Below are positions 15,758 to 26,834 of a stretch of DNA of 64,000 nucleotides, piece by piece. Under the pieces are notes generated by a model that did not search any database, was not told the DNA's origin, and saw nothing but the letters and a program-made list of their open reading frames with translations. This stretch comes from Geobacter sp. Lineage in GTDB: Bacteria > Desulfobacterota > Desulfuromonadia > Geobacterales > Geobacteraceae. The stretch covers positions 1 through 64,000 of the forward strand of contig JACOUQ010000005.1 in the NCBI GenBank assembly GCA_016177775.1, given 5' to 3'. The position numbers and the translations under genes are program-made. How positions within the stretch are numbered: position 1 is the stretch's first letter; every line of letters starts with the position of its first letter.

Positions 15758-16927
15758 ATGAAAGCATATCCAACACTCAACTTCGACCTCGGCGAGACCG
15801 CCAACATACTCCGGGAGACGGTGAGGAACTTTGCCGCTGCGGAGATCGCCCCGCGGGCGGCCGACATCGACCGGGACAACCATTTTCCCATGGACCTCTG
15901 GCCCAAGATGGGGGAGCTGGGACTTCTGGGGGTCACTGTCTCCGAGGAGTACGGCGGTGCCTGCATGGGGTACCTGGAGCACGCCATCACCATGGAGGAG
16001 CTCTCCCGCGCCTCCGCCTCGGTGGCCCTCGCATACGGCGCCCACTCCAACCTCTGCGTGAACCAGATCTTCCGCAACGGCAATGAGGCCCAGAAGCAGA
16101 AGTACCTCCCGAAGCTGATCAGTGGCGAGCATGTGGGGGCACTGGCCATGAGCGAGCCGGGTGCCGGCTCCGATGTGGTGAGCATGCGCCTGCGGGCCGA
16201 CAAGAAGGGGGACCGCTACATCCTCAATGGCAACAAGATGTGGATCACCAACGGGCCCCACGCCGACACCCTGGTGGTCTACGCTAAGACCGACATGGAG
16301 GCGGGCCCCCGTGGCATCACCGCCTTCCTGATCGAGAAGGGTTTCAAAGGGTTCTCCACGGCCCAGAAGCTGGACAAGCTGGGGATGCGGGGCTCCGACA
16401 CCTGCGAGCTGGTGTTCGAGAACTGCGAGGTGCCGGAGGAGAACATTCTCGGCGGCGTCGGGAGGGGGGTCAACGTGCTGATGAGTGGCCTCGACTATGA
16501 GCGGGCGGTCCTCGCCGCCGGCCCCCTGGGTATCATGCAGGCCTGCATGGATGTGGTGGTCCCCTACCTGCACGAGCGGAAGCAGTTCGGCCAGCCGATC
16601 GGCCAGTTCCAGCTCATGCAGGGGAAGGTCGCCGACATGTACACTACCATGAACGCCTCGCGGGCATACGTATACGCGGTGACCAACGCCTGCAGCCGGG
16701 GGGAAACCAGCCGCAAGGATTGCGCCGGGGCCATCCTGTATGCCGCGGAGAAGGCGACCTGGATGGCGCTTGAGGCGATACAGTGCTTGGGGGGCAACGG
16801 CTACATCAACGAGTACCCCACCGGTCGCTTCCTGCGCGACGCCAAGCTCTACGAGATCGGCGCCGGCACGAGCGAGATCCGCCGGATGCTGATCGGGCGG
16901 GAGCTCTTCAACGAGACGGCGCACTGA
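15758..16927 (+). CDS. liuA: Isovaleryl-CoA dehydrogenase
   Basis: This 389-residue acyl-CoA dehydrogenase oxidises isovaleryl-CoA to 3-methylcrotonyl-CoA with FAD. The subtype is readable: the catalytic Glu is E248 in [16 protein letters not shown], the helix-G position typical of isovaleryl-CoA dehydrogenases. The usual C-terminal catalytic position reads [12 protein letters not shown], with Gly in place of Glu. Other family signatures are [13 protein letters not shown] and [17 protein letters not shown]. Its electrons should go to the EtfAB encoded at 34845-36551. It is the first gene of the leucine operon behind the sigma-54 promoter. Confidence 0.95.
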   Translation: MKAYPTLNFDLGETANILRETVRNFAAAEIAPRAADIDRDNHFPMDLWPKMGELGLLGVTVSEEYGGACMGYLEHAITMEELSRASASVALAYGAHSNLCVNQIFRNGNEAQKQKYLPKLISGEHVGALAMSEPGAGSDVVSMRLRADKKGDRYILNGNKMWITNGPHADTLVVYAKTDMEAGPRGITAFLIEKGFKGFSTAQKLDKLGMRGSDTCELVFENCEVPEENILGGVGRGVNVLMSGLDYERAVLAAGPLGIMQACMDVVVPYLHERKQFGQPIGQFQLMQGKVADMYTTMNASRAYVYAVTNACSRGETSRKDCAGAILYAAEKATWMALEAIQCLGGNGYINEYPTGRFLRDAKLYEIGAGTSEIRRMLIGRELFNETAH

Positions 16928-16960
16928 CAACGACAAATCGGACACGGAGACCAACCCGCC

Positions 16961-18568
<1,608 letters not shown>

Positions 18569-18580
18569 TGAGTAAATCGT

Positions 18581-18609
18581 GAGGAGTGAGGAGATGAGGA
18601 GATGAGGAG
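18581..18609 (+). repeat. Short tandem repeat of ribosome-binding-site sequence
   Basis: The 8-bp unit GAGGAGAT is repeated about three times, after a variant copy, directly before the hydratase ATG at 18610. Each unit holds a Shine-Dalgarno-like GAGGAG and an ATG, and successive units fall in different reading frames. Copy-number change by slippage could alter translation of the downstream gene. Confidence 0.6.
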
Positions 18610-19422
18610 ATGAGAGACGAATTCCTGAAGACCCACATCGATGACCGGGGCGTTGCCACCCTGACCATGAACCGGCCGGAGGTCCACAACGCCTTTGACG
18701 ATGCCCTGATCGCCGCTTTGACCGGCGAGCTCCGGCGGCTGGAGGCGGACGACAGAGTACGGGTGGTGGTCCTCGCCGCCGCAGGTCGAAGCTTCTCCGC
18801 CGGCGCCGACCTCTCCTGGATGCGCCGCATGGCTGACTACACCCGGGAGGAGAACCTGGCGGACGCTCTGGGGCTGGCCGAGTTGATGCGGACCCTGAAC
18901 GACCTGAAGAAGCCGACCATCGCCTCGATCCAGGGGGCGGCCTTCGGGGGAGGGGTGGGGCTCGTGGCCTGCTGCGACGTGGCGGTTGCCAGCCGGCGCG
19001 TCACCTTCTGCCTCTCGGAGGTGAAGCTGGGGCTCATCCCGGCGGTCATCTCCCCCTATGTGGTGGAGGCCATCGGCCCCAGGGCCGCGCGCCGCTACTT
19101 CCAGAGCGCGGAGCCCTTTGACGCTGCCGAGGCCCACCGCCTCGGACTCGTGCACGAGGTGGTGGCAGAGGAGGAGCTTGCCACAGCCGTTGACAAGCTC
19201 TCCGGGGCGTTTCTCGCCAACGGTCCTCGGGCCATGACCGCCGCCAAGAAGCTCGTGGCCCGGGTCGCCTCCGGTCCCATCGACGAGGCAATGGTCCGCG
19301 ACACCGCCGAGCGGATCGCCGCTGCCCGTGCCTCCGACGAGGGGAAGGAGGGGCTCTGCGCCTTCCTGGAGAAGCGCAAGCCCGCATGGGTGAACCCCAT
19401 CCCCACCCCGATCCTCCCCTAG
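18610..19422 (+). CDS. liuC: Methylglutaconyl-CoA hydratase (enoyl-CoA hydratase family)
   Basis: This 270-residue crotonase has the oxyanion-hole loop FSAGADLSWMRRM, the helix GAAFGGGVGLVACCDVAV and the catalytic SEVKLGLIPAVISPYVVEAI typical of LiuC proteins. It hydrates 3-methylglutaconyl-CoA to HMG-CoA, inferred from its place between the two MCC subunit genes. The start at 18610 has GAGGAG eight bases ahead, within a tandem repeat. The C-terminal residues NPIPTPILP and the stop TAG (19420-19422) lie inside a GC-rich palindromic repeat, so the tail appears repeat-derived. Confidence 0.92.
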   Translation: MRDEFLKTHIDDRGVATLTMNRPEVHNAFDDALIAALTGELRRLEADDRVRVVVLAAAGRSFSAGADLSWMRRMADYTREENLADALGLAELMRTLNDLKKPTIASIQGAAFGGGVGLVACCDVAVASRRVTFCLSEVKLGLIPAVISPYVVEAIGPRAARRYFQSAEPFDAAEAHRLGLVHEVVAEEELATAVDKLSGAFLANGPRAMTAAKKLVARVASGPIDEAMVRDTAERIAAARASDEGKEGLCAFLEKRKPAWVNPIPTPILP

Positions 19423-19431
19423 AAGGGGAGG
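19413..19431. repeat. GC-rich palindromic repeat overlapping the liuC stop
   Basis: CCTCCCCT (19413-19420) and AGGGGAGG (19424-19431) pair around a 3-base loop. The liuC stop codon is formed by its loop-side bases. It is related to the repeats at 8129 and 9400. Confidence 0.55.
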
Positions 19432-19457
19432 GAGACAACACAAAAAGGATAGAGACC

Positions 19458-21464
19458 ATGTTCGACACCATTCTCATTGCCAACCGCGGCGAGATCGCCT
19501 GCCGCGTGATCCGCACCGCCCGGCGCCTCGGCATCCGGACCGTGGCCGTATACTCCGACGCCGACGCCACCGCCCTCCATGTGGCCATGGCAGACGAGGC
19601 ATACCACATCGGTCCCGCACCGGCGCGGGAGAGCTACCTGAAAGCCGACGCCATCATGGAAGCCGCGGCCCGAAGCGGTGCCCGTGCAATCCACCCCGGC
19701 TACGGCTTCCTCTCCGAGAACGCCGAGTTTGCCGAGGCGTGCGCCAAGGCGGGGATTGTCTTCATCGGCCCTCCCACCGGGGCGATTCGCGCCATGGGAT
19801 CCAAAAGCGCGGCCAAAGGGATCATGGAGAAGGCCGGGGTCCCTCTGGTTCCCGGCTACCACGGCGAGAGGCAGGATCCGGAGTTCCTCGGGGAGGAGGC
19901 TGAGCGGATCGGCTTTCCGCTCCTCATCAAGGCGAGCGCCGGTGGCGGCGGCAAGGGGATGCGGGTCGTGCGGAGTGCGGCGGAGTTCCCCGACTTCCTT
20001 GCCTCGGCCAGGCGCGAGGCCGGGGCAGCCTTCGGCGACGACCGGGTGCTCCTGGAGAAGTACCTCACCAAGCCGCGCCACGTGGAGATCCAGGTCTTTG
20101 CCGACAGCCACGGCAATGTGGTCCACCTCTTCGAGCGGGACTGCTCCATTCAGCGCCGCCACCAGAAGGTGCTGGAGGAGGCGCCGGCCCCGGGGATGAA
20201 ACAGACCCTGCGGGAGAAAATGGGGAAGGCGGCGGTGGCCGCGGCCCGGGCCATCGGCTACGTGGGGGCGGGGACCGTGGAGTTCCTCCTGGACGAGGAC
20301 GGCTCCTTCTACTTCATGGAGATGAACACCCGCCTCCAGGTGGAGCATCCGGTGACCGAGATGATCACCGGCCAGGACCTGGTGGAGTGGCAGTTGAGGG
20401 CCGCGGCAGGCGAGCCGCTCCCCTGCGGGCAGAAGGATCTCGCCATCGGCGGTCATGCCATTGAGGCCCGCATCTATGCCGAGGACCCCGCCCGCGACTT
20501 CCTCCCCTCCATCGGCCTGCTGGCCCACATGCGCACCCCTGCCGAGGGCGCCAATGTTCGGATCGACACCGGCGTGCGCCAGGGGGACGAGGTGAGCATC
20601 TACTACGACCCGATGGTGGCCAAGCTGATCGTCTGGGACACGGACCGGGCCGGGGCACTGCGCCGTCTCCGCAAGGCCCTGGCCGACTACCAGGTGGTGG
20701 GGGTGACCACCAACATCGGCTTTCTCGGGAGCGTAGCGGCCCACCCCGCCTTTGCCGCCGGGGACCTTGACACCGGGTTCATCGAGCGGCACCGGGCCGA
20801 CCTTTTCCCCGACCCCCGTCCCGCGTCGGACCGGACCCTGGCCCTGGCCTCTCTCGACATGCTCCTGCGGCGCACCGACGAGGCGCGGCGAGCGGCATGG
20901 GCCTCCCTTGACCCATACTCGCCCTGGCATCTGACCAGCGGCTGGCGGCTCAACTTCGACAACCATCACCATATCTATTTCCTCGACGCGGAGGAGAAGG
21001 TTACGGTGACCGTCCATTACCGCCCCGGCGGGTATCTCCTCGACCTCCCCGGCGGTACGCTCTTCGTCCGGGGTGAGCTCGACCCTGCCGGCGATCTCCT
21101 GGCCGACCTCGGGGGGGCAAGGGTGAAGTCCACCGTGGTTCGCCACGGCTCTACCCTCACCGTCATGGAGAGGGGACGGAGCCACACCCTCGCCATCCAC
21201 GATCCTTACGCCATCACCGGCGCGGAAGAGGGGACCGGCGGGCGTCTCACCGCCCCCATGCCGGGGAAGGTGGTGGCTGTCATGGTGGAGCCGGGGGAGA
21301 AGGTGGAGAAGGGACGGCCCCTCATGGTCCTGGAGGCGATGAAGATGGAGCACACCATCACCGCTCCCCGCGAGGGGCTCGTGGCCCGGCTCAACTTCGC
21401 GGTCGGCTCCCTCGTGAGCGAGGGGGCGGAGCTTTTGGCCATGGCCGGCGAGGAAGGGGGCTGA
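19458..21464 (+). CDS. liuD: Methylcrotonyl-CoA carboxylase, biotin carboxylase/biotin carrier (alpha) subunit
   Basis: In this 668-residue protein, residues 1-445 form an ATP-grasp biotin carboxylase ([43 protein letters not shown]). A middle domain that bridges to the carboxyltransferase follows. A biotinyl domain lies at the end, with EAMKMEH and the biotinylated Lys629. It carboxylates biotin using ATP and bicarbonate for the LiuB subunit. The start at 19458 has AAGGAT upstream; a longer in-frame N-terminus would be translated from the repeat and is rejected. Its stop is one base from the liuE start. Confidence 0.95.
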   Translation: MFDTILIANRGEIACRVIRTARRLGIRTVAVYSDADATALHVAMADEAYHIGPAPARESYLKADAIMEAAARSGARAIHPGYGFLSENAEFAEACAKAGIVFIGPPTGAIRAMGSKSAAKGIMEKAGVPLVPGYHGERQDPEFLGEEAERIGFPLLIKASAGGGGKGMRVVRSAAEFPDFLASARREAGAAFGDDRVLLEKYLTKPRHVEIQVFADSHGNVVHLFERDCSIQRRHQKVLEEAPAPGMKQTLREKMGKAAVAAARAIGYVGAGTVEFLLDEDGSFYFMEMNTRLQVEHPVTEMITGQDLVEWQLRAAAGEPLPCGQKDLAIGGHAIEARIYAEDPARDFLPSIGLLAHMRTPAEGANVRIDTGVRQGDEVSIYYDPMVAKLIVWDTDRAGALRRLRKALADYQVVGVTTNIGFLGSVAAHPAFAAGDLDTGFIERHRADLFPDPRPASDRTLALASLDMLLRRTDEARRAAWASLDPYSPWHLTSGWRLNFDNHHHIYFLDAEEKVTVTVHYRPGGYLLDLPGGTLFVRGELDPAGDLLADLGGARVKSTVVRHGSTLTVMERGRSHTLAIHDPYAITGAEEGTGGRLTAPMPGKVVAVMVEPGEKVEKGRPLMVLEAMKMEHTITAPREGLVARLNFAVGSLVSEGAELLAMAGEEGG

Positions 21465-21465
21465 G

Positions 21466-22395
21466 ATGCGGATGCCCAAGCGGGTGAAGATGGTGGAGGT
21501 GGGGCCGCGGGATGGTCTCCAGAACGAGAAGGCGGTCATCCATACCGGGGTGAAGATCGCTCTGATCGACCGGCTCACCGAGGCCGGGCTCCCGGTGATC
21601 GAGGCTACGAGCTTCGTCTCCCCCAAGTGGGTGCCTCAGATGGCCGACAATGCCCAGGTCATGGCCGGGATCACCCGCAGGGAAGGGGTCGGCTATCCGG
21701 TGCTCGTCCCGAACCTGAAGGGGCTGGATACGGCCATTGCCGCCGGGGCGGACGAGATTGCCGTCTTTGCCGCAGCCTCCGAGACCTTCTCCCGGAAGAA
21801 CATCAACTGTTCCATCGCCGAGAGCCTGGAGCGTTTCGCGGAGGTGATAAACGCCGCCTGCGGGCGCGGGGTTCGGGTGAGGGGGTACGTTTCCTGCGCC
21901 CTCGGCTGCCCCTACGAGGGGGATGTTCTTCCCTCCGCCGTGGCCGCTGTCGCCTCGCTTCTCTATGCGCTCGGCTGCTACGAGATCTCGCTCGGCGACA
22001 CCATCGGCACCGGGACCCCGGGCAAGGCCCAGGCGCTGGTCGATACCGTCGCGGCGCGGGTGCCGCTCGATCGCCTGGCGGTCCACTTTCACGACACCTA
22101 CGGCCAGGCCCTGGCCAACATACTGGCGGCGCTGGAGCGGGGGGTGGCAGTGGTCGACAGCTCGGTGGCCGGCCTCGGCGGATGTCCCTATGCCTCCGGC
22201 GCCTCGGGAAACGTGGCGAGCGAGGACCTCCTCTACATGCTGAACGGCCTGGGGATCGAGACCGGGGTCGACCTCGGCAGGCTGGTCGCTGCCGGCAGCT
22301 ACATCTCAAATCAGCTGGGGAGACCGAGCGGCTCCAGGGTGTCTAGGGCCATGGGGTGCGGGGAGAGTGAGCGAGGCGAACTATCCGAATCGTAG
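21466..22395 (+). CDS. liuE: Hydroxymethylglutaryl-CoA lyase
   Basis: This 309-residue DRE-TIM metallolyase has the signature [10 protein letters not shown], the metal-ligand motif HFHDTYGQ and the catalytic-loop cysteine in [12 protein letters not shown]. It cleaves HMG-CoA to acetoacetate and acetyl-CoA, the last leucine-specific step. The protein carries an extra tail after the conserved [11 protein letters not shown]. The final codons run into a GTAGGGGCG repeat whose TAG is the stop codon. Confidence 0.95.
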   Translation: MRMPKRVKMVEVGPRDGLQNEKAVIHTGVKIALIDRLTEAGLPVIEATSFVSPKWVPQMADNAQVMAGITRREGVGYPVLVPNLKGLDTAIAAGADEIAVFAAASETFSRKNINCSIAESLERFAEVINAACGRGVRVRGYVSCALGCPYEGDVLPSAVAAVASLLYALGCYEISLGDTIGTGTPGKAQALVDTVAARVPLDRLAVHFHDTYGQALANILAALERGVAVVDSSVAGLGGCPYASGASGNVASEDLLYMLNGLGIETGVDLGRLVAAGSYISNQLGRPSGSRVSRAMGCGESERGELSES

Positions 22396-22445
22396 GGGCG
22401 GGCCTTGCGTCCGCCCAATCGGGTACCCGCAAGGGGTAGCCCTAC
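22392..22445. repeat. GTAGGGGCG-type palindromic repeat supplying the liuE stop
   Basis: The outer arms GTAGGG and CCCTAC enclose the inner arms GGGCGG and CCGCCC. The first TAG is the liuE stop. Similar elements occur at 30662, 32693, 34750 and 40823. Confidence 0.7.
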
Positions 22446-22491
22446 CGTGAATACGATGGCCGCGAGAAAAACAATCAAGGAGGTATCAGCC

Positions 22492-23805
22492 ATGTCCAGT
22501 GTAGCCGTAGCCGTACGCTCATATGAGAAGGAATACCGGCAGAAGCTCTGCACCCCGGAAGAGGCGGCCGCGACCGTCCAGTCGGGGGACCACCTCTGCT
22601 TCCCCATCTGCGCGGGGGAGCCGACCATCTTCGTCAAGGCCCTGGCAGCCCGCAAGCATGAGCTAGAGGGGGTGGTGGTCAACCAGCAGCACCACCTCTG
22701 CCCCGACTACCTCACCGAGGAGTCCCCCCCCCACATCAGGGTGAACTCCTGGTTCACGAGCCACGTCTCCCGCAAGGCCGTGCAGAACGGCTGGGCCGAT
22801 TTCGTCCCCAACTACTTCCACGAGGTCCCGAAGCTGCTGCGGGATTACTGGCCGGTTGACCTGGCGGGAACGGTGGTCTCCCCCATGGACGAGCACGGCT
22901 TCTTCACCTGCAGCCTCTCCGTAGCCTACACCATGGAGGCGATCAAGAAGGCGAAGAAGGTGCTGGTGCAGGTGAACCCCAACGCCCCCCGCACCCACGG
23001 CAACTGCCACATCCACATCTCCGAGGTGGATTTCGTCATCGAGTGCAACGATCCCATCGTGGAGCTGTCGATCCCCCCCGTCACCGAGGTCGAGGAGGCG
23101 ATCGGCGGCCATATTGCCGCACTGATCGAGGACGGTTCCACCCTCCAGCTCGGGATCGGCGGCATCCCGAACGCGGTCTGCAAGGCGCTCCTGAAGAAAA
23201 GGGACCTGGGGATCCACACCGAGATGATCACCGACGGCATGGTGGACCTCATGCTCTCCGGGGCGGTGAACAACTCCCGGAAGAACACCCATGCGGGCAA
23301 GACCATCGGCACCTTTGCCCTGGGTACCAGGCGCCTCTACGAGTTCATGAACGAAAACCCCATGATCGAGATGCACCCGGTGGACTACACCAACGACCCA
23401 TACAACATCGGGAAAAACGACAAGGTCGTCTCCATCAACGCCACCATCGAGGTCGACCTCCTCGGCCAGTGTTGCTCGGAATCCCTCGGCTTCGTGCAGT
23501 GGAGCGGCACCGGCGGCCAGGCCGACTTTGTCCGGGGGGCCAACATCTCCCGCGGCGGCAAGAGCTTCATCACTACGGCGGCCACCGCCAGGAACGGCAC
23601 GGTCTCCAGCATCGTGCCGACCCTGAAGCCGGGTGCCGTGGTCACTACCAACAAGAACGACGTGGATTACGTGGTGACCGAGTTCGGGGTGGCGAAGCTG
23701 CGGGGCCAGACGGCCCGGCAGCGGGCCATGAACCTGATCAACATCGCCCATCCCGACTTCCGGGGTGAGTTGATGGAGGCGGCCCGGCGGATGAACCGTA
23801 TCTAG
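22492..23805 (+). CDS. Acetyl-CoA hydrolase/transferase family CoA-transferase
   Basis: This 437-residue protein belongs to the family of succinyl-CoA:acetate and 4-hydroxybutyrate CoA-transferases. It shows GIGGIPNAVCKAL and the catalytic-glutamate region HTEMITDGMVDL, plus QWSGTGGQADFVRGA and VVTEFGVAKLRGQTARQRA. It transfers CoA between acyl-CoA and a free acid such as acetate, which could activate the incoming acid without ATP. The ATG at 22492 has AAGGAGG nine bases upstream. It stands between HMG-CoA lyase and the 3-oxoacid CoA-transferase. The acid actually used is not evident from sequence. Confidence 0.9.
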   Translation: MSSVAVAVRSYEKEYRQKLCTPEEAAATVQSGDHLCFPICAGEPTIFVKALAARKHELEGVVVNQQHHLCPDYLTEESPPHIRVNSWFTSHVSRKAVQNGWADFVPNYFHEVPKLLRDYWPVDLAGTVVSPMDEHGFFTCSLSVAYTMEAIKKAKKVLVQVNPNAPRTHGNCHIHISEVDFVIECNDPIVELSIPPVTEVEEAIGGHIAALIEDGSTLQLGIGGIPNAVCKALLKKRDLGIHTEMITDGMVDLMLSGAVNNSRKNTHAGKTIGTFALGTRRLYEFMNENPMIEMHPVDYTNDPYNIGKNDKVVSINATIEVDLLGQCCSESLGFVQWSGTGGQADFVRGANISRGGKSFITTAATARNGTVSSIVPTLKPGAVVTTNKNDVDYVVTEFGVAKLRGQTARQRAMNLINIAHPDFRGELMEAARRMNRI

Positions 23806-23844
23806 CGTCAATGAGACGGCCCGGGACCTTTTACGCCTGGGACC

Positions 23845-23888
23845 TGCACCGTGCGCACGGGAACCTCCTTCCTCGTGCGCACGGTGCA
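23845..23888. repeat. Perfect 15-bp inverted repeat
   Basis: TGCACCGTGCGCACG (23845-23859) is followed after 14 bases by its exact reverse complement (23874-23888). The hairpin lies inside the operon, with no T-run, so it is not a standard terminator. It may be a dispersed palindrome or an mRNA-processing or stabilising element. Confidence 0.75.
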
Positions 23889-23909
23889 AATTCACAAAAG
23901 GAGATCGAC

Positions 23910-24488
23910 ATGACCGAAAACTGCTGCGCACAAGGCCTGATGTCATCCCGGAGCGTCCACCCGGACGAGGGGGTCCGCCTCCTTTACGGTCTGAGCAAGG
24001 AACAGCTGGTCGACATCATCGTCGACAGCGCCAAGAACTGGCTGGCCCACGACGGCCTCTGGTTCCAGGCGATAGAAAATACCCACGGCATGGAAGCCGC
24101 CATGGATGCCGACCGCGAGGCATGGCGGAAGTTCACCGTCATCGAGGCCCAACGGATCATGGCGCGGCTCGGGATCGAGCCGGGAGGCGGTATTCCCGCC
24201 TTGGTGGAGTGCCTGAAGCACCGGCTTTACGCCCGCCTGAACCTCCAGCAGGTCGAGGATCTCACCGACACACGGGCGGTCTTCCAGATGGCGGACTGCC
24301 GGGTCCAGTCCGCCCGGAAGCGCAAGGGGCTCCCCGACTTTCCCTGCAAGTCGGTGGGGATCGTGGAGTACGCGGAGTTCGCCCGCACCATCGATCCCCG
24401 GATCGAGACCCGCTGCGTCGCCTGTCCACCCGATGAGCACCCGGAGCATTTCTGGTGCGCCTGGGAGTTCACCCTGCGGGAGCCATAG
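23910..24488 (+). CDS. Conserved protein of unknown function (DUF6125-like)
   Basis: This 192-residue soluble protein has no signal peptide. It contains conserved-looking blocks: [62 protein letters not shown]. It resembles from memory the DUF6125 family, found in anaerobes next to acyl-CoA and amino-acid genes. Several Cys and His residues near the C-terminus could bind metal. The ATG at 23910 follows AAGGAG. No function is proposed beyond a possible link to leucine or isovalerate catabolism through operon membership. Confidence 0.75.
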   Translation: MTENCCAQGLMSSRSVHPDEGVRLLYGLSKEQLVDIIVDSAKNWLAHDGLWFQAIENTHGMEAAMDADREAWRKFTVIEAQRIMARLGIEPGGGIPALVECLKHRLYARLNLQQVEDLTDTRAVFQMADCRVQSARKRKGLPDFPCKSVGIVEYAEFARTIDPRIETRCVACPPDEHPEHFWCAWEFTLREP

Positions 24489-24505
24489 AGAAACGGAGGA
24501 CGTCC

Positions 24506-25195
24506 ATGAAAGTTCAATCGTCTATAGAGAAGGCCCTGGAGGGGATCAGTGACGGGGCGACCGTCATGGTTGGCGGGTTCGGCCTGGTGGGTATCCCCGA
24601 AAAGCTGATCCTCGGCCTGCGGGAAAAGGGGGTGAAGGATTTGACTGTCATCTCCAACAACTGCGGGGTGGACGACTTCGGCCTCGGGATACTCTTGCAG
24701 AACCGCCAGATCAGGAAGATGGTCTCCTCCTACGTGGGAGAAAACAAGGAGTTCGAGCGCCAGTTCCTCTCCGGCGAGCTGGAGGTGGAACTCCTCCCCC
24801 AGGGGACCCTGGCGGAGCGGATCAGGGCCGGAGGGGCGGGGATTCCTGCCTTCTACACCCCGGCTGGAGTCGGCACCCCCCTGGCCGAGGGGCGCGAGGT
24901 ACGAAACTTTGGCGGGAGGGAGTATCTCCTTGAAACGGCGCTTGTCGCCGACTTCGGCCTGGTGAAGGCGTGGAAGGGGGACCGAATGGGAAACCTGGTC
25001 TACAACAAGACCTCCCGTAACTTCAATCCGATGATGGCGGCGGCCGGGAAGGTGACAATTGCCGAGGTTGAGGAGCTCCTGGAGCCCGGGGAGCTGGACC
25101 CGGCATACATCCATACCCCCGGTGTCTACGTGCAGCGGGTCGTCCTGTGTGACAACCACGAGAAGCGGATCGAGCGGAGAACGGTCCGCTCCTGA
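24506..25195 (+). CDS. scoA: 3-oxoacid CoA-transferase subunit A
   Basis: This 229-residue alpha subunit of a family I CoA-transferase has [47 protein letters not shown] and [12 protein letters not shown]. Together with the B subunit 15 bases downstream it moves CoA from succinyl-CoA to acetoacetate. This links HMG-CoA lyase (making acetoacetate) to thiolase. CGGAGG precedes the ATG at 24506. Confidence 0.93.
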   Translation: MKVQSSIEKALEGISDGATVMVGGFGLVGIPEKLILGLREKGVKDLTVISNNCGVDDFGLGILLQNRQIRKMVSSYVGENKEFERQFLSGELEVELLPQGTLAERIRAGGAGIPAFYTPAGVGTPLAEGREVRNFGGREYLLETALVADFGLVKAWKGDRMGNLVYNKTSRNFNPMMAAAGKVTIAEVEELLEPGELDPAYIHTPGVYVQRVVLCDNHEKRIERRTVRS

Positions 25196-25210
25196 GAGAG
25201 GAGAGAGGCA

Positions 25211-25867
25211 ATGGGATTGACAAGGGAACAGCTGGCCCAACGGGCTGCGCAGGAGGTTGAGGACGGCTTTTACGTGAACCTGGGGATCGGCATTCCGACC
25301 ATGGTCGCCAACTACCTCCCTTCCGACCGCCGCGTGGTCCTCCAGTCGGAGAACGGGCTCCTCGGGATCGGCCCCTACCCCCGGGAGGACGAGGTGGACC
25401 CGGAGCTGATCAACGCCGGCAAGGAGACGATCACCATGGTCCCCGGCGCCTGTATCTTCAGCAGCGCCGAGTCGTTTGCCATGATCCGGGGGGGGCACAT
25501 CGACCTCGCCATTCTCGGCGGGATGGAGGTCTCGGCCTCAGGCGACCTGGCGAACTGGATGATCCCCGGAAAGATGGTGAAGGGGATGGGTGGGGCCATG
25601 GACCTGGTTCACGGGGCGAAGAAGATCGTGGTGGTGATGGAGCACTGCAGCAAGGCGGGGCAGTCCAAGATCCTGAAAAAATGCACCCTCCCCCTCACCG
25701 GCAGGGGGGTGGTGAACCGCATCATCACCGACCTGGCGGTGATGGACGTCACCGCTGCCGGCCTTGTGCTCAGGGAGCTTGCGCCGGGGGTAAGCGCCGA
25801 AAAGGTGGTCAGGGCCACCGAGGCGGAACTGGCGGTGCCGCCCCGGGTGGAGACGATAAGGGTGTAA
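25211..25867 (+). CDS. scoB: 3-oxoacid CoA-transferase subunit B
   Basis: This 218-residue beta subunit carries the catalytic glutamate E47 in [10 protein letters not shown], and [20 protein letters not shown] and [19 protein letters not shown] as in other ScoB/AtoA proteins. It acts with ScoA to make acetoacetyl-CoA. The start has GAGAGAGG shortly upstream. Confidence 0.94.
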   Translation: MGLTREQLAQRAAQEVEDGFYVNLGIGIPTMVANYLPSDRRVVLQSENGLLGIGPYPREDEVDPELINAGKETITMVPGACIFSSAESFAMIRGGHIDLAILGGMEVSASGDLANWMIPGKMVKGMGGAMDLVHGAKKIVVVMEHCSKAGQSKILKKCTLPLTGRGVVNRIITDLAVMDVTAAGLVLRELAPGVSAEKVVRATEAELAVPPRVETIRV

Positions 25868-25913
25868 CAGCCCGGCATGACGGGGATCCCCCGCGGAGAA
25901 AGGAGGGGTGCCG

Positions 25914-26369
25914 ATGAACGGCTTCCGGAGGAACATCACGCTCGAGATCGGGAGGACGGAGGACAACGGGATTGTGGTGACCGGCACCATGACGGACCGG
26001 TTTCACGACATTTCCGTGGAGTGCGTCGTGGATCCCGCGAGCCTGGCCATCAGGGAGATACGGGCTGATTTTCACCGCTCTCCGACCGACAACTGCCGCA
26101 AGGCAGGATCCCGGCTCGACCTCCTCGTCGGTTTCACGGTGGGGAAGGGGCTGAGCCGAAAGCTCAACGAGACGCTGGGAGGGGGAGGGGGGTGCGGCAA
26201 CCTGCGCCAGCTTCTGACCGGCGCCCTGCCGTTGGCCATCAACGCCAGGGCGGCGGAGGGGATAGACGACGTGGGGGAGATGCTTGACACGATCCACGAA
26301 CAGCTTATGGGGACCTGCATCGGCTACTCGGAATCGTCCGGGACAGGATCAGGTCCGGCATTCCCGTAA
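25914..26369 (+). CDS. DUF2889-family conserved protein
   Basis: This 151-residue protein shows the DUF2889 pattern: an early hydrophilic beta-rich part (TGTMTDRFHDISVECVVDP) and a central Cys-containing stretch (DNCRKAGSRLDLLVG). Helices follow (GLSRKLNETLGG, CGNLRQLL) and a late Cys in GTCIGYSE. Function is unknown; members are often encoded near acyl-CoA metabolism genes. AGGAGGGG precedes the ATG at 25914, and an in-frame GTG six bases earlier is less likely. It sits in the operon after the CoA-transferase. Confidence 0.75.
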   Translation: MNGFRRNITLEIGRTEDNGIVVTGTMTDRFHDISVECVVDPASLAIREIRADFHRSPTDNCRKAGSRLDLLVGFTVGKGLSRKLNETLGGGGGCGNLRQLLTGALPLAINARAAEGIDDVGEMLDTIHEQLMGTCIGYSESSGTGSGPAFP

Positions 26370-26385
26370 CAGGAAAGGAGCACAG

Positions 26386-26700
26386 ATGAGATCATGCAGA
26401 CCGTTACTCGTGATTGCGGCACTCCTGCTTGCCGCCTGCGCCGGCCCCCGGCCGGTCCCTGTGGGAACAGCAGAAGGTTATGTCGAGATTGTCAATCCGG
26501 CATATACCATGACCCCGGATGCGCCTCAGACCATCTGGGTCCCCCGGCGATACACGGAGGGAGTACCGCGTGGCCGCGAGCTGGTCAAGAAGGGGTACGA
26601 GGTGGTGAAGTCCGAGATTGGCAAGGGGGGAGCTGGGGGTGTCGCAACTACCAGCGAAGGTGAGCGGTCCCGGATGGACGATGCCGGCGGGCCGCAGTGA
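26386..26700 (+). CDS. Small putative lipoprotein
   Basis: This 104-residue protein has a clear lipoprotein signal (MRSCRPLLVIAALLLAAC), with the acylated cysteine at residue 18. The mature part is short, Pro/Gly-rich and includes EIVNPAYTMTPDAPQTIWVP and VPRRYTEGV. No known domain was recognised. AAAGGAG precedes the ATG at 26386. Its place between DUF2889 and the porin suggests an envelope role in substrate uptake, but this is only context. Confidence 0.75.
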   Translation: MRSCRPLLVIAALLLAACAGPRPVPVGTAEGYVEIVNPAYTMTPDAPQTIWVPRRYTEGVPRGRELVKKGYEVVKSEIGKGGAGGVATTSEGERSRMDDAGGPQ

Positions 26701-26834
26701 GCGTAGGGAAACCGGCAGCGCAGGTCCTCGGGGACCTGGGGAAGGAGGCATGCGGGGGACGGAGCGGGATTTGTCGGAGGTCGAGGGTGTCAGTATCGGG
26801 AGAAACCATTTCAATTTGAATCAGGAGGCTATGC

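Noticed and set aside
19419-21626. 735-codon minus-strand frame opposite liuD
   Set aside because: Antisense shadow of the biotin carboxylase gene.
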